The position numbers were made by a program, and so were the translations under genes. From Clostridium gelidum (lineage in GTDB: Bacteria > Bacillota > Clostridia > Clostridiales > Clostridiaceae), in assembly GCF_019977655.1 (NCBI RefSeq), contig NZ_AP024849.1, forward strand, positions 4,683,001-4,747,000: a stretch of DNA of 64,000 bases, written 5' to 3'. The notes under the pieces are model-generated. The model saw only the letters and a program-made list of their open reading frames with translations. It had not been told where the DNA came from and made no database searches. Shown in pieces: positions 8,080-16,897 of the stretch. Position 1 is the stretch's first letter, and every line of letters starts with the position of its first letter.

Positions 8080-8754
8080 TTAGCTCAAATCATCAGGAAT
8101 TGCACCAATAACAGGTATTCCTAATATTTCTTGTAATTGTTCTTTTGTTTTAAATGTATTATCCATAAACTCTAATAGAAATGCCAACCCTACACTAATC
8201 ATAAGACCAAGCAAAAATGCAATACCTATATTCATCTTTTTATTAGGACTAGTTGGCTTTTCAGGCATTTTTACACTTTCTATTATTTTTACATTAACAT
8301 TTGGTATAAGTTCTTTAGATGATGTTATAAATTCATTTGTAATTGTATTCACTACATCTTTAGCTAATGCTTTGTCTGTATTAATATATTCAATTTCTAA
8401 AATTTGAGTATCAGCTCTTGGAGTAACTGTTAAACTTTTAATTACCGCTTCTGACGTTATATTTAAATTATTTGTTACAATTGCTTTATTAACCAAATCA
8501 TTAGTCAATATCATTTCTGCATATGTTTTTAATAATTTTTGATACATTTGAACATCATTACTATTGTAAGTCTGATCTTTAGTATTTTCCTTTCCTATAA
8601 ACACCTTTGTATTTGCTGTATATTTAGGTGCAATTACAAAAAAGCTAATACTTGCAACCATTAAAGTTGTAGCTAACGTTATTAAAAGTATCATTTTCCA
8701 CCTTTTAATTACACTGTCAAATATGTCTTCAATTTTTATATTTTCTTCATTCAT
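8080..8754 (-). CDS. Wzz/CpsC polysaccharide co-polymerase, BY-kinase activator
   Basis: A 224-residue chain-length determinant protein with two membrane segments (about residues 17-38 and 174-196) flanking an extracytoplasmic domain, and a cytoplasmic C-terminal tail (KTKEQLQEILGIPVIGAIP) of the kind that activates the kinase. The proline-rich KMPEKPTSPNKK before the second segment is typical of Wzz proteins. It is the first gene of the locus in this window, with GGAGAG upstream of ATG 8754. Wzx flippase and Wzy polymerase genes are not in the window and presumably lie beyond the left edge. Confidence 0.92.
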   Translation of the reverse strand: MNEENIKIEDIFDSVIKRWKMILLITLATTLMVASISFFVIAPKYTANTKVFIGKENTKDQTYNSNDVQMYQKLLKTYAEMILTNDLVNKAIVTNNLNITSEAVIKSLTVTPRADTQILEIEYINTDKALAKDVVNTITNEFITSSKELIPNVNVKIIESVKMPEKPTSPNKKMNIGIAFLLGLMISVGLAFLLEFMDNTFKTKEQLQEILGIPVIGAIPDDLS

Positions 8755-8799
8755 ATCTCTCAGCTCTCCATAAATACTATTTTTTTGCCTTTAAATTTT

Positions 8800-8829
8800 A
8801 GTATATACAAAAAGCATTTCTTTATACAA
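8800..8829 (-). promoter_or_regulatory. Candidate promoter of the exopolysaccharide control module
   Basis: On the minus strand TTGTAT (complement of 8824-8829) and TATACT (complement of 8800-8805) are 18 bp apart, 46 bases upstream of the start codon at 8754. The -35-like hexamer lies at the boundary of a short R1-type sequence. Sequence match only. Confidence 0.4.
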
Positions 8830-8873
8830 AATAGACCAGCATACTGATTTGTTATTTTTTTGAATGTTCCTTA
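8824..8873. repeat. Short R1-type remnant
   Basis: This segment ends in the R1 terminus TTTTTTTGAATGTTCCTTA. Its left part, ATACAAAATAGACCA then GCATACT, is shared with another short copy at 28160-28211. It has only one clear R1 end, so it is a fragment or a shorter sub-type. Confidence 0.55.
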
Positions 8874-8875
8874 TA

Positions 8876-8916
8876 CAAAAAAAGCACTAAGAATATAAAA
8901 TATTCTTAGCACTTTA
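8876..8916 (-). terminator. Terminator after the ABC ATPase gene
   Basis: Hairpin 8881-8895 with 8901-8915 (two internal mismatches). On the minus strand it is followed by a run of seven T, and it lies about 47 bases after the stop codon of the gene at 8963. Confidence 0.75.
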
Positions 8917-8962
8917 ACATACAACTACTTATCTTCTATTCAAATTTATACTCACTTAAATT

Positions 8963-9757
8963 TTAACCAAATAAAGTTCTATCATTCAAAGCATCTGCAC
9001 CATTTGCTTTTTCGAAAAGTCCAAGAAGCTTATTATTATCTAATTTTTCTTTTTCTTCGCCCTTAATGTCAACTAAAATTTGACCTCTATGCATCATAAA
9101 AAGTCTATTACCATTTTCAAGAGCATGTTTAAGATTATGTGTAACCATAAGTGTTGTTATTCCGCTATCTTTAACAATACTTCTCGTTATATCCATTATT
9201 GTTTCTGAAGTCTTAGGATCTAAGGCTGCAGTATGTTCATCTAGTAATAATAGTTTAGGTTTTGACATTACTGCCATAAGTAATGTTAATGCTTGCCTTT
9301 GTCCACCAGATAAAAGTAATACTTTGTTATAAATTTTATCTTCTAAACCTAAATTAAGTTCACTTACCATTTCTTTATAATAACCTATTCTCTTTTTATT
9401 TATTCCAAATCCAAGACCAAAAGTTTTGCATTTATTATCTGCAAGAGCGATATTCTCCAAAATAGTCATATTAGGTGCAACACCCATTGATGGATTTTGA
9501 AATACTCTTCCAATAGATTTTGACCTAATATACTCTGGTTTATTAATTACTTCATTTCCATCTAATAATATAGATCCAGAATCTGCTTCTATTGTTCCAG
9601 ATATCATATTTAGCAAAGTTGATTTACCTGCTCCATTTGAACCAATAATACTTATAAAATCACCTTGAGCAACATCTAATGATAACTTATCAAAAACTCT
9701 GTTCTCATTTATAGTATTTGGATTAAATACTTTGGATAGTTGTTTTACGATTAACAT
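8963..9757 (-). CDS. ABC transporter ATP-binding protein (TrpXYZ-type importer)
   Basis: A 264-residue ATPase. Walker A GSNGAGKST, signature LLSGGQRQALTLL, Walker B KLLLLDEHTAALDP and the H-loop MVTHNL are all present. The frame is open to 9811, but ATG 9757 (MLIVKQLSKVFNP) has GGAAGGTGG upstream and gives a normal N-terminus; it overlaps the permease gene by 35 bases, consistent with translational coupling. It energises the permease and lipoprotein encoded upstream. Relatives of this three-gene set are annotated as importers of aromatic amino acids or unknown small molecules. No tryptophan T-box was found here, so the substrate remains open. Confidence 0.85.
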   Translation of the reverse strand: MLIVKQLSKVFNPNTINENRVFDKLSLDVAQGDFISIIGSNGAGKSTLLNMISGTIEADSGSILLDGNEVINKPEYIRSKSIGRVFQNPSMGVAPNMTILENIALADNKCKTFGLGFGINKKRIGYYKEMVSELNLGLEDKIYNKVLLLSGGQRQALTLLMAVMSKPKLLLLDEHTAALDPKTSETIMDITRSIVKDSGITTLMVTHNLKHALENGNRLFMMHRGQILVDIKGEEKEKLDNNKLLGLFEKANGADALNDRTLFG

Positions 9758-10637
9758 TACCTTGCGTACCACCTTCCACAAGTTTTTTCTTCTTGAACTT
9801 GAAAATTCCATTACTAGAACATAGTGCTACAACTACAATTACTGCTGTCATTAACTTTATATCATTAGCAGTTAATCCTATTACTCCACCATATTTTAAT
9901 ACAAGAGCAATTGCACCTTTATAAATAATTGCACCAAATATTGATAATGTAGTTGCTTTTATAAAAGATACTCTCTCGAATAATGAACTTCCAATAATTA
10001 CTGCTGCAAGTGCCATTACTACAGTACCCGTTCCCATTCCAACATCACTAAACCCTTGGTATTGAGCTGTCAATGCTCCTGCCATTCCCACTAGTGAATT
10101 ACTTATTACAAGACCTAATATTTTAACTAAATCCTTATTGACTCCAATTGAAGATACTACTTGTTCATTATCACCTACTGCTCTAAGTAAAAACCCCGAT
10201 TTAGTTTTAAAATATAAATCAAATAATATTTTCACTACAGCAAGGAATACTATAATAATAACCATAGTTGGTATTCCAAGTTTAAATACATTTGGTACAT
10301 TGAATAAAGGAACATTTGCTTTTCCCATTATTCTTAAGTTTATTGAATATAATCCTATCATAACAAGTATTCCAGCCATTAAATTATCAATTTTAAACTT
10401 AACATGTAAAATCCCTGTTATTGCGCCAGCTATTGCGCCTCCAATAGCTGCTGCAATAATACTAACCCATGGATTAACACCTTGTACTAAAAGAGCTGCT
10501 GAAATAGCAGCTCCCATAGGAAAAGTACCATCAACTGACATGTCTGGGAAATCTAATATCTTGTAAGTTATATATACGGCAATTGCAACAATTGAGAATA
10601 GTAGTCCTTGTTCTAAAATGTTAATTAAAACACCCAC
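9723..10637 (-). CDS. ABC transporter permease (branched-chain/TrpY type)
   Basis: A 304-residue permease with about eight to nine hydrophobic segments in the fold used by branched-chain amino-acid and ribose importers. The segment YITYKILDFPDMSVDGTFPM after the first membrane helix is characteristic of this uncharacterised permease group. It begins with GTG 10637, whose G is also the last base of the TAG stop codon of the binding-protein gene, with AGGAGG nine bases upstream. The C-terminus is basic (KFKKKKLVEGG). Such exact stop/start overlap implies coupled translation with its binding protein. Confidence 0.87.
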   Translation of the reverse strand: MGVLINILEQGLLFSIVAIAVYITYKILDFPDMSVDGTFPMGAAISAALLVQGVNPWVSIIAAAIGGAIAGAITGILHVKFKIDNLMAGILVMIGLYSINLRIMGKANVPLFNVPNVFKLGIPTMVIIIVFLAVVKILFDLYFKTKSGFLLRAVGDNEQVVSSIGVNKDLVKILGLVISNSLVGMAGALTAQYQGFSDVGMGTGTVVMALAAVIIGSSLFERVSFIKATTLSIFGAIIYKGAIALVLKYGGVIGLTANDIKLMTAVIVVVALCSSNGIFKFKKKKLVEGGTQGNVNRKTTIQSI

Positions 10638-11656
10638 TACTGAACGCCTCCTGTTACTTTCTTAGCATTTGTTTCTATATCTTTTGGAATTGTTATATTT
10701 AATTTCTTTGCAACATCTGTGTTTATAGTGAATGACATTTCACTTAATGTAGTTATTTCAACCTCTGAAGGTTTCTTTCCAGCTAATACTTCAGCAGCCT
10801 TAAATCCTGCTTCTTTTCCTAATTTATAATAATCTATGCCTATAGATGCAAGACCACCTTTAGTTACAATAGCTTCTTCTGCACCTATTATAGGAATATT
10901 TTTTTCTAAGCAAAGCTTACCTACTAATGCATATCCTGAAGCTACTGTATTATCTGTTGGTGTATATAATACATCAATGTCTCCAAGAGCACTTGATAAG
11001 TTTTGATTTATTTCATTTACAGTAGTAACTCCAATTTCTTTTACTGCAAGTCCTTGTTTTGTTGCTGCAGCCTTAAGTTCTTCAACTTGAATTACTGAAT
11101 TTGTTTCTGAAGTACTATAAATTACTCCTACTGTTTTAGCATTAGGAACTAATTTTTTTAATAACTCTATTTGCTTATCCACAGGAACCTTATCTGATGT
11201 ACCAGTAACATTAGTACCTGAACTCTTCCAATCTTTTGCAACTTCTGCTTTTACTGGATCTGTTACAGCTGTAAATATTATTGGTATTTCCTTTGTAGAA
11301 TTATATGCTGCTTGAACTGCTGGTGTTGCAATTGCAAAAATCAAATCTTTTTTTGCATCTACGAATTGCTTACTAATAGTTTGTGCATTTGCTTGTTCAC
11401 CTTGAGCATTTTGTTGTTCAATTTTAATGTTTTTTCCGTCTTCATATCCTTTTTCTTTTAAACCATCAACAAACCCTTTATTAGATGCATCTAAAGCATC
11501 ATGTTGTACTAATTGTACAACTCCAATATTTTTCACAGCTGTTGTTGAAGCTGTTTCTGAGCCTTTAGAATCTGTTGCACTATTTCCGCATCCTGCAAGG
11601 ACTCCGCCTACTAAAACCGTACATAATAACATCGATAACTTTCTTTTTCCTACCAT
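10637..11656 (-). CDS. ABC transporter substrate-binding lipoprotein (TrpX/PF04392 type)
   Basis: A 339-residue lipoprotein. The signal peptide ends in the lipobox LAGC (Cys23) and a Thr/Ser-rich linker follows. The mature part matches the ABC_sub_bind family: the IGVVQLVQHDALDASNKGF opening, QANAQTISKQFV and TPTDNTVASGYAL segments are typical. It captures a small ligand outside the membrane and feeds the permease encoded next. AGGGGGA precedes the start. The 350-bp leader carries a plausible promoter and a perfect inverted repeat, but no T-box. Ligand unknown; tryptophan or tyrosine is the family guess. Confidence 0.87.
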   Translation of the reverse strand: MVGKRKLSMLLCTVLVGGVLAGCGNSATDSKGSETASTTAVKNIGVVQLVQHDALDASNKGFVDGLKEKGYEDGKNIKIEQQNAQGEQANAQTISKQFVDAKKDLIFAIATPAVQAAYNSTKEIPIIFTAVTDPVKAEVAKDWKSSGTNVTGTSDKVPVDKQIELLKKLVPNAKTVGVIYSTSETNSVIQVEELKAAATKQGLAVKEIGVTTVNEINQNLSSALGDIDVLYTPTDNTVASGYALVGKLCLEKNIPIIGAEEAIVTKGGLASIGIDYYKLGKEAGFKAAEVLAGKKPSEVEITTLSEMSFTINTDVAKKLNITIPKDIETNAKKVTGGVQ

Positions 11657-11726
11657 AATACTGTCCCCCTATTATTCTTATTATCAATTCCCTACTACAC
11701 TTCTACATACTACTAATACTACCTAA

Positions 11727-11756
11727 TATCATAAATATATGCCTATATTTATGATA
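11727..11756. promoter_or_regulatory. Perfect 13-bp inverted repeat in the TrpX-type leader
   Basis: TATCATAAATATA (11727-11739) and its exact complement (11744-11756) flank a 4-base spacer. It lies downstream of the candidate promoter and 70 bases upstream of the start codon at 11656, so it could be a repressor operator or an RNA hairpin. It has no T-run on the minus strand and so is not a terminator. No regulator is recognised. Confidence 0.55.
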
Positions 11757-11799
11757 AATACTCAAATAAATTGATAATAATTTATAAATCTTTTAAGTT

Positions 11800-11828
11800 A
11801 TGATATCATAATTTAAAATAGTTGTAAA
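11800..11828 (-). promoter_or_regulatory. Candidate promoter of the TrpX-type operon
   Basis: On the minus strand TTTACA (complement of 11823-11828) and TATCAT (complement of 11800-11805) are 17 bp apart, about 145 bases upstream of the binding-protein start. The rest of the 11857-12007 stretch is AT-rich with nothing else recognised. Confidence 0.45.
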
Positions 11829-12007
11829 GTTTACCTAGCCTCATTTCTATTATTATTTAGTATTTTAATATGAAAATTATATATTTATGTGAATAAATGT
11901 AAATATCATTTATTTCTGAAACCTTATCCATGAAATTTTAACATAATAAGTGAAATTTGCGAAATTCCAAACTCTATTAATCAATCTTTATTTATAAAAT
12001 ACTTATA

Positions 12008-12421
12008 TTATACTGGTAATGATCTATGGCCTATTCCAATAACTACTTCATCCAAATGTAATAATCCAATGCTTAAAAATATACAAACAGATATATGTTC
12101 TCCGCCTCTTGCTATTCCTATCTTACCACCAACATTTAATCCATTAGCACGAGTCGAAATTTGAATTATTGCATCTCTAGTTGCTCCTATAACAGCTCCT
12201 TCATGTAAATGTTCTTCTCTAATTAATCCATTTCTTTTTGCTGCTACCAGAGCGCTTTCAAGTATTTTTGATATAGATGAATTAATATTCCCACCCATAT
12301 TTGCAGCTGTAACCTTGATTCCTTGTTCATTATAAAATCTTTTCAACTCATCTTCTTCATTTCTATTGCATATAGCCATCTTGGTCGCAATTTTAGCAAT
12401 TTTCGTACTATTGCTTTCCAT
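12008..12421 (-). CDS. hutP: HutP-family RNA-binding regulator
   Basis: A 137-residue protein matching HutP, which in Bacillus binds L-histidine and Mg2+ as a hexamer and prevents termination in the hut leader mRNA. The C-terminal segment VVIGIGHRSLPV, the glycine-rich NVGGKIGIARGGEHISV and the helical N-terminus agree with the family. ATG 12421 has GGAGGGG nine bases upstream; the frame extends seven codons further without a better site. No histidine-utilisation genes and no recognisable HutP target leader lie in the window, so it acts on a distant transcript or has another role. It is monocistronic, bounded by the terminator of the kinase gene upstream. Confidence 0.88.
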   Translation of the reverse strand: MESNSTKIAKIATKMAICNRNEEDELKRFYNEQGIKVTAANMGGNINSSISKILESALVAAKRNGLIREEHLHEGAVIGATRDAIIQISTRANGLNVGGKIGIARGGEHISVCIFLSIGLLHLDEVVIGIGHRSLPV

Positions 12422-12477
12422 AAAATATCCCCTCCAATTCAATCTATAAATTATTATAACACACTAGTTTTTATAAC

Positions 12478-12532
12478 TTAAAAATAATAGAACCTAATGT
12501 AGTTTTCACTTCATCAAGTTCTATTATTCTAT
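12478..12532 (-). terminator. Terminator after the histidine kinase gene
   Basis: AATAATAGAAC (12484-12494) pairs with GTTCTATTATT (12519-12529). On the minus strand a T-rich tail follows. It lies about 110 bases after the stop codon at 12639, upstream of hutP. Confidence 0.75.
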
Positions 12533-12638
12533 ATAAAATTATGATTTCCTTAATTACTTAAGTTCAGTCTTTTAAAATAATTCATCTTTATCAGTATTAA
12601 TTATATTTTTTACTACAATTTTTACATCTATGTAAATG

Positions 12639-14060
12639 TTATATTTCAAATTCTATATCTACGCTTGTACCTACATTTAGTTCACTGTCCACAGTAATCG
12701 TTCCATCATGAACTTCTATTATTTGCTTTGCAATTGCCATACCAAGTCCAGATCCTTGAACATTAGCATCAGTATTTGCACCTCTATAATATCTCTCAAA
12801 AAGTTTTTCTAAATCTTTCTCTCCTATGCCCTTTCCATTATCCTCAATCTTTATATATATTTTGTCTTCCTCTTTAATAAAAACCTTTATTATTGTATCT
12901 GGAGAATTATGAATTATTGCATTATTTATTAAATTACTTAAAGCTCGTTGAAGAAGTATACTATCATAGCTTAAATTTACTTTATCCTTATAAAAGTAAA
13001 ATGTAATATTTCTGTTTTTGTATTCTGGATTATTTAATATATTTATTATTATTTCTTTTAATAAACTTACTATATTTCCATCTTTTTTCTTTAAAATTAA
13101 CATACCATTCTTCAACTTATATGTAAGTTTTAAATCCTCTACTAAAGCTTCTACATATACTGCATTTTTAAGTATTATTCCACCATATTTTTTTATCTCT
13201 TCTGAATTAACATTATATTCTGAATCTGATAACATCTCTGCATAACCTTTTATTGGCGACAACGGAGTTTTCAAATCATGTGAAATATTTGAGATCCATT
13301 CCTCTCTTGATATTTCATTTTTTCTTCTCTCAAGTTCGCTTTCCTCAAGCTTATTATGAAGTAAATTAAGACTTTCATACACATCCCCATACATTCCACT
13401 TTTCTTTATTGCCACATAAGAATTTGAAGTGAGTTTCTTTATCGATGTTATTATGTTTGACAAAAGACGGTTCATCCATATACCATAAACTGCACCTAAA
13501 ATAAGAATAAGAAACATAATTGCGGCAAACAGGCTTAATACAACCCACTTTAAATTTGATAAATTATTATAATTCAAATACATAATAACTTTTGATATCT
13601 TTACAGGAAATCCTATTACATATGTCCATTCTTCCCCATTACTTTCAATGCATCCAACGAACACAGTACAATCTTTAATATCACCTGCATTTTTATAAAG
13701 CTCAATCATCTCTATTGGAGAATAATGAGTTGATACTTCTTTAGGACTATCATAGCTTGTACTTACTTCTCCATTTTTATCAATAATTTGAATCCAAAGT
13801 TTATTTTTCTTTAGCTCTTCTATCCCTGAATCCTTAAGTTCTGGCTTACTATCCTTAAAAGTAATCTCTTTAGAAAAATCATTTGTAAATTGTATAGGGG
13901 CGCTACTCCAGTTAATCTCACTATTATCTTTGCTAATGTTGGTCTTTAAAAAATAAACACTCATTCCTGCCAAAAGGAAAACTATTATTAAAAAGATAAT
14001 GAAAAATATAGAATATAAATGAAAGATTAATTTATAACCTGATTTTTTCATTCTACTCAT
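12639..14060 (-). CDS. Sensor histidine kinase
   Basis: A 473-residue membrane kinase. Two membrane segments (about residues 14-37 and 173-195) flank an extracytoplasmic domain of roughly 130 residues. The H-box NISHDLKTPLSPIKGY places the phospho-accepting His at residue 261. The ATPase domain shows the N-box LINNAIIHNS, DNGKGIGEKDLEKLFERYYRG and GSGLGMAIAKQI. The gene overlaps the response-regulator gene by 8 bases. Kinases normally paired with BceAB transporters have almost no extracellular loop; this one has a full sensor domain, so it may detect its ligand itself. ATG 14060 is used; M4 is an alternative. Confidence 0.92.
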   Translation of the reverse strand: MSRMKKSGYKLIFHLYSIFFIIFLIIVFLLAGMSVYFLKTNISKDNSEINWSSAPIQFTNDFSKEITFKDSKPELKDSGIEELKKNKLWIQIIDKNGEVSTSYDSPKEVSTHYSPIEMIELYKNAGDIKDCTVFVGCIESNGEEWTYVIGFPVKISKVIMYLNYNNLSNLKWVVLSLFAAIMFLILILGAVYGIWMNRLLSNIITSIKKLTSNSYVAIKKSGMYGDVYESLNLLHNKLEESELERRKNEISREEWISNISHDLKTPLSPIKGYAEMLSDSEYNVNSEEIKKYGGIILKNAVYVEALVEDLKLTYKLKNGMLILKKKDGNIVSLLKEIIINILNNPEYKNRNITFYFYKDKVNLSYDSILLQRALSNLINNAIIHNSPDTIIKVFIKEEDKIYIKIEDNGKGIGEKDLEKLFERYYRGANTDANVQGSGLGMAIAKQIIEVHDGTITVDSELNVGTSVDIEFEI

Positions 14061-14778
14061 CTCTTTTCACAATTTTATAGCCAAGTCCGATTACAGTAAC
14101 AATTAACTTAGGTTTAGAAGGGTCTTCCTCTAACTTTTCTCTTAAATGTCTCACATGGACTGTAATTGTATTATCATATCCAATATATTCTTCTCCCCAT
14201 ATAATATCGCATAGCCTTTCCTTACTTACTATATTATTAGGATTCTCTGCTAAATATAAAAGAATTTTATACTCCTTTGCTGTAAGATTAACTTCTGCAC
14301 CTTGTTTATATACCTGAGAATGTTCTATATCAATAGAAATATTACCAATGTTTATATTATTATTTTGAACTGTTTCTTCCTTTATTCCATCATACATTTG
14401 TCTTCTAAGTTGAGCCTTTATTCGAAAAACTATTTCTCTTGGACTAAATGGTTTAGTTATATAATCATCTCCGCCTGTACTAAACCCAAGAATTTTATCA
14501 ATATCATCATTTTTTGAAGATAAAAATAAAATTGGACAATAAGAAAATTCTCTTATTTTTTTGCATACTTCAATACCATCAATATCTGGAAGCATTATAT
14601 CTAAGATAACTATATTAGGTTTTTCTTCCCTACATATTTTTATTCCATCTAAACCACAATGCGCTTTTAATATATTTTTCAAACCATCTTTTATTAGAAC
14701 ATCCTCTATTAAGTCAGTTATATCTTTTTCATCATCTATTAGTAACACTTTTACATTTGAAAAATTTATACAATTCAT
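14053..14778 (-). CDS. OmpR/PhoB-family response regulator
   Basis: A 241-residue regulator. The receiver domain has acidic residues LLIDDEKD near 13-19, the phospho-accepting Asp60 in IVILDIMLPD and the conserved Lys in YITKPFSPRE. A winged-helix DNA-binding domain follows (NLTAKEYKILLYLAENPN, ITVHVRHLREKLEEDP). ATG 14778 is preferred over the frame opening at 14808 because GGAGAG lies 11 bases upstream and the protein then starts at a normal receiver N-terminus. It is co-transcribed with the kinase. The four TAAGA repeats at about 11-bp spacing upstream of the transporter genes (17701-17738) are its likely target; OmpR-type regulators bind tandem direct repeats. Confidence 0.93.
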   Translation of the reverse strand: MNCINFSNVKVLLIDDEKDITDLIEDVLIKDGLKNILKAHCGLDGIKICREEKPNIVILDIMLPDIDGIEVCKKIREFSYCPILFLSSKNDDIDKILGFSTGGDDYITKPFSPREIVFRIKAQLRRQMYDGIKEETVQNNNINIGNISIDIEHSQVYKQGAEVNLTAKEYKILLYLAENPNNIVSKERLCDIIWGEEYIGYDNTITVHVRHLREKLEEDPSKPKLIVTVIGLGYKIVKRDE

Positions 14779-14917
14779 GTGAAAATCAACTCTCCATTCG
14801 TATATCAATACTTCTGTAATAAGTTTACCTTAAAAAACAAATTTTGTAATCTAATAATCTTTATATTTAGTTTTATTAGATATATAAAACTAAATTTACT
14901 TTAAATATAATATCTAG

Positions 14918-16897
14918 CTACTTATCTGTTATAACTTTCATATAAGATTTAATGGAAAGCAAATAATAACATAAATATATTACTACATATATTCCCATCA
15001 TTCCCCCAATACATTCTATTATATATTTTGAACTTGACCCACCATTAGCACAATATTTTATATAAACTCCAAGTGCAACTGTACTATGCATAATTGCAAA
15101 CAACATTGGCATTCCAAAAATTAGGCCCAACTGTTTTACTATGATTCTTAAAATTTCTTTTCTGCTAAGGCCTATCTTGGAAAGTATCTCATATCTATTC
15201 TTATCTTCGTATGCTTCTGTCAATTGTTTATAATACAATATGCTTCCAGTAGAGACAACAAAAAGAATACCTAAAAACATACCTATAAATACATAGCTAC
15301 CATAGTTAGTATATGACCATGTATACAAACCATAGTAAGAGTCAAAATTCCTATCCTTTGGAATGATTTCGCTAATATCTGAAACAATATTTTCACTTTT
15401 TAATGGATTTTCAAGATTATATGCTCTTATAATAGTTAAATTATTTCTGTTAGTATCTAAAAGTTCCTTAAAAAAGTTATCTGATACAACTATGGTTGTT
15501 TTTTGAAACTTAACTCCTAAAACACCTGTAACATCTGAGTCTGAGATATCAAGTTTATAGGATTTCTCCCCAATAGTCGTATTAAGTTCATCTCCAGTTA
15601 ATCTTCCTCTCCCACTAGCTAAGTTACTTAATTCAATAAAGTAACATTGGTTTTCTTTATTAATTTTAATGTCAGTAGGCCTCTCTACAATATCTGTCCC
15701 AGTATTAAAACCTGAATTATTAACAATATCCTGGTATTCAGATTCTGATATTACAAACACATTAAAAGGAGCCTTCAGATTTTTTCCAAATGGACCTTTA
15801 TATTGTTGTGTAAAGCCATTTCCATTTATCATTACAATATCTGTTTTATATGTTACTTTATTTTCTTTATGATTATTAATAATTTCCTCAACGCTTTTAT
15901 CCAAATCCTCATTGCCACCTTGATACATTATTGAAAATGGACATCCATTGGGTACAACTTTATCAAGAAACATATAAAAACTAAATGTGAAACACAGAGC
16001 TGTAATAGCAACAGCTGAGATAACAGCTATAGTTGCAAGAAGATTAGAATTCCCTTTAATTCTGTATATAATTTGAGATATGCCTATAAGATTTTCTCCC
16101 TTATAATACATTTTTTTATTGTTCTTAAATATTTTAAACATATAAATTATTAAGTTGTTGAACAAAATATAAGTTCCTGCAATAACTAGCACCATTATGG
16201 CAATAGCATAATACAAAATTTGGATTACTCCAGACAATTGTACTTTTAGTGCAATAAAATATCCACTTACAACCATAATTAATGATACTAATGCTAGTAA
16301 TTTTGAAAACTTCGGTCTCTTTTCCCCTTCCTTAGTAGCATTCATAAGCTCCATAAGCTTATATTTATATATTATGCCATATGCTTTTATAGAGTTTAGT
16401 AAAAATATGACCATGAAAGCCAAAATTGTTATTACTATGGATCTAATATCAAAAGTATACTTAATTGCAGTATCTGATTTCATACATACAGTAAGTAATT
16501 TCAAAAAAAAACTTGATGCAAACGTTCCTAAAGGTACACCAATAATTAACGCTAAAACTCCAAGAAAAATATTTTCGAAGAACATCAGCCTACCTATTTC
16601 CTTCTTTTTCATACCAAGAAGTGAATATAATGCAACTTCCTTCTTTTTATTTTTTATAAAAAAGCTATTTGCATAACCTATAAAAAGAGCTGAGAATATT
16701 ATAACTATAAAAGCTGCTACTTTAAAAAGAATTATAACCTTAGCTTTTTCTGCACTAAAAGATTGTATTTCACGATTATAGTATATAGAATAAAATATCA
16801 TAAGAATACAAACTGATGATAACGTACTAATAAAATATGAAACATAATTTTTAAAATTATGCCTTACATTATTTAGTGCAAGATTAAACAATGTCAT
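14918..16897 (-). CDS. BceB-type ABC transporter permease (FtsX domains)
   Basis: A 659-residue permease with about ten membrane segments: a first FtsX-like group near residues 50-200, two more pairs, a large extracytoplasmic domain of roughly 200 residues (about 320-520) and a last group of three near the C-terminus. This layout is diagnostic of BceB/VraE permeases, which respond to or remove cell-wall-active peptides. ATG 16897 has an ideal GGAGG eight bases upstream and overlaps the ATPase gene by 14 bases. With the adjacent two-component genes it forms a likely antimicrobial-peptide sensing and detoxification module. The substrate is not predictable. Confidence 0.9.
   Translation of the reverse strand: MTLFNLALNNVRHNFKNYVSYFISTLSSVCILMIFYSIYYNREIQSFSAEKAKVIILFKVAAFIVIIFSALFIGYANSFFIKNKKKEVALYSLLGMKKKEIGRLMFFENIFLGVLALIIGVPLGTFASSFFLKLLTVCMKSDTAIKYTFDIRSIVITILAFMVIFLLNSIKAYGIIYKYKLMELMNATKEGEKRPKFSKLLALVSLIMVVSGYFIALKVQLSGVIQILYYAIAIMVLVIAGTYILFNNLIIYMFKIFKNNKKMYYKGENLIGISQIIYRIKGNSNLLATIAVISAVAITALCFTFSFYMFLDKVVPNGCPFSIMYQGGNEDLDKSVEEIINNHKENKVTYKTDIVMINGNGFTQQYKGPFGKNLKAPFNVFVISESEYQDIVNNSGFNTGTDIVERPTDIKINKENQCYFIELSNLASGRGRLTGDELNTTIGEKSYKLDISDSDVTGVLGVKFQKTTIVVSDNFFKELLDTNRNNLTIIRAYNLENPLKSENIVSDISEIIPKDRNFDSYYGLYTWSYTNYGSYVFIGMFLGILFVVSTGSILYYKQLTEAYEDKNRYEILSKIGLSRKEILRIIVKQLGLIFGMPMLFAIMHSTVALGVYIKYCANGGSSSKYIIECIGGMMGIYVVIYLCYYLLSIKSYMKVITDK

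Noticed and set aside
11657..11860. T-box upstream of the TrpX-type gene
   Set aside because: No TGGNACCGCG-like T-box sequence or terminator precedes the start codon.
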